The position numbers and the translations under genes were made by a program. 64,000 nt of DNA from Rubrivivax sp. (GTDB taxonomy: Bacteria > Pseudomonadota > Gammaproteobacteria > Burkholderiales > Burkholderiaceae_C): positions 1 through 64,000 of the forward strand of contig SEFA01000022.1 in assembly GCA_004210455.1 (NCBI GenBank). Direction: 5' to 3'. The notes beneath the pieces are model-generated. The model saw only the letters and a list, made by a program, of their open reading frames with translations. It was not told where the DNA came from and made no database searches. Shown here piece after piece: positions 61,599 through 64,000 of the stretch (its first letter is position 1; each line of letters starts with the position of its first letter).

Positions 61599-63620
61599 TC
61601 AGCCCGTCGCCTGGATGGCGTCGACCTGCTCGCTGAGCTCCAGCCAGCGCAGTTCCGCCGCTTCGACCTCGTCGCCGATGGCCTTCAGGCGCTTGCCGGC
61701 GTCCGCGATCTGCGCGGGCGTTTGGCCGGCCGCCGACAGTTGCGCTTCGAGCGCGGCGCGTTCTTCCGTCCATGCCTTCATGCGGGCGTCGATCTGCTCC
61801 ATCTCCTTGCGCAGCGGGCGGGTCTGCTCGGACAGCTTCTGACGGGCCTGGCCGCTGAGCTTGCGGTCCTCGCGCTTGATGGCGGGAGCAGGCGGTGCCG
61901 CCACCGGAGCAGCGACCACGGGAGCCGCGGTCACCGGGGCCGGTGCGGGAGCGGATGTCGCGCTGCTGGCGCGCGCGCTGCGCAGCGCCTGCTTGGCTTC
62001 TTCCTTCGCGAGCTTGGCCGCTTCCTTGGAGCGATCCAGCAGCCAGCGCTGGTAATCGTCCAGGTCGCCGTCGAACGGCGCCAGCTTGCCGTCGGCGACC
62101 AGCCAGAACTCGTCGCAGACCTCGCGCAGCAGCGCGCGGTCATGGCTGACCAGCATGACGGTGCCTTCGAACTCGTTGAGCGCCATCGACAGCGCCTCGC
62201 GGGTCTGCAGGTCCAGGTGGTTGGTCGGCTCGTCCAGCAGCAGCAGGTTGGGGCGCTGCCAGACCAGCATCGCCAGCACCAGCCGCGCCTTCTCGCCGCC
62301 GGACAGGCTGCCCACTTCCTGGTTCACCATGTCGCCGACGAAGCGGAACTGGCCGAGGAAGTCGCGCAGCTCCTGCTCGCGGGCGTTCGGGCTGACCTCC
62401 TTGGCCAGCCGGATCATGTGCATCAGCGGGCCCTCGTCCGGCCGTAGCACGTCCATCTCCTGCTGCGCGAAGTAGCCGATCGACAGTCCCTTGCCCTCGG
62501 TGATCGTGCCGCCCATCGCGCGCTGCATGCGCGCGACCGTCTTCACGAAGGTCGACTTGCCCTGGCCGTTCGCGCCCAGGATGCCGAAGCGCTGGCCGGC
62601 CAGCACCGAGCGGTCGATCCCGCGCACGATGACCTTCTCGCCTTCGTCGGTGTCGTAGCCGACCGACACCGTGTCGAACATCAGCATCGGATTGGGCAGG
62701 CTCTGCGGCTCGCGGAACTCGAAGCTGAAGTCCGAGGCGGTCAGTACCGGCGCCAGGCGTTCCATGCGTTCGAGCGCCTTCACGCGGCTCTGCGCCTGCT
62801 TGGCCTTGCTGGCCTTGGCCTTGAAGCGGTCGATGAACTTCTGCAGATGCGCCATGCGCTCCTGCTGCTTGCTGAAGGCCTGCTGCTGCTGGAGCATGCG
62901 CTCCGCGCGCATGGACTCGAAGGCGGTGTAGTTGCCGCCGTAGCGGTGCAGCTTGGCCTCGTCCAGGTGCAGCGTGACCTTGGTGATCGCATCCAGGAAC
63001 TCGCGGTCGTGGCTGATGATGATCATCGTGCCTTCATAACGCTGCAGCCACGCTTCCAGCCAGACCAGGGCGTCCAGGTCCAAGTGGTTGGTGGGTTCGT
63101 CCAGCAGCATCAGATCGGACGGGCACATCAGCGCGCGCGCCAGTTGCAGCCGCATGCGCCAGCCGCCCGAGAAGCTGTTGACCGGCGCGTCGACCTGCGC
63201 GCCCTTGAAACCCAGGCCCATCATCAGCGCTTGCGCGCGGGCGGGGGCATCCAGGCTGCCGGCATCCATCAGCTGCGCGTAGGCATCGGCGATGGCGTGG
63301 CCGTCGTCGGCGGCTTCCGCCTCGGCCAGCGCCTTGCGCGCGGCCATCAGGCGGACGTCGCCTTCCAGCACGAACTCGGTGGCCGGCATGTCGGTTTCGG
63401 GCATGTGCTGCGCCACCTCGGCGAGCGCCCAGTGACGCGGGATCTCCACGTCGCCCTTGTCGCTGTGCAGGCGGTCGGTCAGCAGCGAGAACAGGCTGGA
63501 CTTGCCGGCGCCGTTGCGGCCCACCAGGCCGACCTTCTCGCCGGGTTGCAGCACGACGCTCGCGTCATCGAGAACGACCTTGGTGCCGCGGCGCAGCACG
63601 ATGTTGCGCAGCGTGATCAT
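61599..63620 (-). CDS. ABC-F family ATP-binding protein (YheS/Uup-like)
   Basis: The 673-residue soluble protein has two ABC domains with Walker A motifs VGRNGAGKSS (about 34-43) and GANGQGKST, signatures SFSGGWRMRL and SLSGGEKARL, and LLDEPTNHLD Walker B strings. A P-site tRNA interaction motif region lies between them, and the C-terminus is a coiled coil after an Ala/Pro-rich linker. Such proteins act on the ribosome. The start shares four bases with the prmB stop (ATGA), so it is probably cotranscribed. Confidence 0.92.
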   Translation of the reverse strand: MITLRNIVLRRGTKVVLDDASVVLQPGEKVGLVGRNGAGKSSLFSLLTDRLHSDKGDVEIPRHWALAEVAQHMPETDMPATEFVLEGDVRLMAARKALAEAEAADDGHAIADAYAQLMDAGSLDAPARAQALMMGLGFKGAQVDAPVNSFSGGWRMRLQLARALMCPSDLMLLDEPTNHLDLDALVWLEAWLQRYEGTMIIISHDREFLDAITKVTLHLDEAKLHRYGGNYTAFESMRAERMLQQQQAFSKQQERMAHLQKFIDRFKAKASKAKQAQSRVKALERMERLAPVLTASDFSFEFREPQSLPNPMLMFDTVSVGYDTDEGEKVIVRGIDRSVLAGQRFGILGANGQGKSTFVKTVARMQRAMGGTITEGKGLSIGYFAQQEMDVLRPDEGPLMHMIRLAKEVSPNAREQELRDFLGQFRFVGDMVNQEVGSLSGGEKARLVLAMLVWQRPNLLLLDEPTNHLDLQTREALSMALNEFEGTVMLVSHDRALLREVCDEFWLVADGKLAPFDGDLDDYQRWLLDRSKEAAKLAKEEAKQALRSARASSATSAPAPAPVTAAPVVAAPVAAPPAPAIKREDRKLSGQARQKLSEQTRPLRKEMEQIDARMKAWTEERAALEAQLSAAGQTPAQIADAGKRLKAIGDEVEAAELRWLELSEQVDAIQATG

Positions 63621-64000
63621 GGGGAAACTCCTTGTTGGGCGACTGGTTCGCCGCCCGGTTGGTCGTCTTCGCCGAAGCCCGCGGCGACCAGCGCCTCCCG
63701 GGTCAGCAGCACGACCTGGTCCTCGCCGGCGGAAGTGTCCAGCCAGGCGGATTCAAGTCGTGGGAAGGCGGCTTCGAAAAACTCGCGCTCGTTGCCGATC
63801 TCGAGGACCAGCACCGCTTGCGGCTTCATCTGCGCCGGGGCATCGGCCAGCAGCCGGCGGATGAAGTCCATGCCGTCGGCGCCGCCCGCCAGCGCCAGCT
63901 CGGGCTCGGCGCGGTACTCGTGCGGCAGTGCCGCCATCGACCTGCTGTTCACGTACGGCGGGTTGCACAGGATCAGGTCGTACGGCCCTTGCGCGGGCGC
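63617..64000 (-). CDS. prmB: Ribosomal protein uL3 N5-glutamine methyltransferase, 3' part
   Basis: The frame is open from the window edge to a stop at 63617-63619. Its first residues (PYDLILCNPPYVNSRSM) contain the NPPY catalytic motif of glutamine methyltransferases, and ALPHEYRAEPELALAGGADG and VLEIGNEREFF match PrmB rather than PrmC. It methylates a glutamine of ribosomal protein uL3 with SAM. The N-terminal two-thirds lie outside the window. Tight overlap with the ABC-F gene suggests one operon. Confidence 0.85.
   Translation of the reverse strand, partial: APAQGPYDLILCNPPYVNSRSMAALPHEYRAEPELALAGGADGMDFIRRLLADAPAQMKPQAVLVLEIGNEREFFEAAFPRLESAWLDTSAGEDQVVLLTREALVAAGFGEDDQPGGEPVAQQGVSP

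Overview
The window is high-GC DNA from a betaproteobacterium of the order Burkholderiales, most likely the Roseateles/Mitsuaria/Rubrivivax group (my inference). The basis is the conserved block leuC-leuD-leuB-asd-fimV-truA-trpF-trpB-trpA-accD-folC-(SPOR protein)-cvpA-purF-metZ-gltX and the codon use. About half the window is this conserved core; the other half is accessory. There are no insertion sequences, CRISPR arrays or rRNA genes.

Region 1 (1-17.7 kb) is accessory. It holds a truncated lipoprotein, a PAP2 phosphatase with a 9-bp in-frame repeat, an ECF sigma factor paired with a membrane Ser/Thr kinase-TPR protein, an NHL-repeat lipoprotein, a hemolysin III family protein, a PEP-CTERM protein, a tautomerase that appears to start at TTG, a serine hydrolase, a divergent AraC regulator/SDR pair, a GNAT protein and a RidA protein. 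At 15.7-17.7 kb lies a decayed Rhs (YD-repeat) gene fragment, followed by a low-GC membrane ORF and a two-gene pair that resembles orphan immunity genes.

Region 2 (17.8-26.8 kb) is the most interesting part: an ECF sigma factor/ChrR-type zinc anti-sigma pair surrounded by lipid-modifying genes. These are two different cyclopropane-fatty-acid-synthase-type methyltransferases, an FAD oxidoreductase, and DUF1365, DUF1295, DUF6134 and DUF2177 proteins. Three sites share the form NNATCC-N18-TA-rich, in front of the sigma gene, the FAD operon and the first methyltransferase operon. They fit the promoter described for the Rhodobacter RpoE-ChrR singlet-oxygen response. I read the cluster as a self-controlled membrane-lipid remodelling regulon.

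Region 3 (26.8-36.5 kb) is mixed. It has several unknown membrane or small proteins, a 2OG-Fe(II) oxygenase, a von Willebrand factor A lipoprotein, a 54-residue basic protein with its own terminator, an FAD-dependent dehydrogenase, and a secreted chitin-type lytic polysaccharide monooxygenase with a carbohydrate-binding module.

Region 4 (36.5-57.2 kb) is the core. A LysR regulator precedes leuCDB (leucine) and asd (aspartate family). Then come fimV (polar hub), truA, trpFBA, accD, folC, a SPOR protein, cvpA, purF, metZ and gltX, with many 4-bp stop/start overlaps and clear intrinsic terminators after asd, fimV and accD.

Region 5 (57.2-64 kb) starts with a duplicated tRNA-Ala/Glu/Asp triplet and a strong terminator. 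It continues with a Cdd1-like helix-hairpin-helix protein, lexA with an SOS box, a divergent asparaginase, an ohrR-ohr peroxide-defence operon with a perfect palindromic operator, an ABC-F ATPase and the end of prmB, which is cut by the window edge. Start codons were chosen from ribosome binding sites and family alignment remembered from knowledge. No database search was possible.
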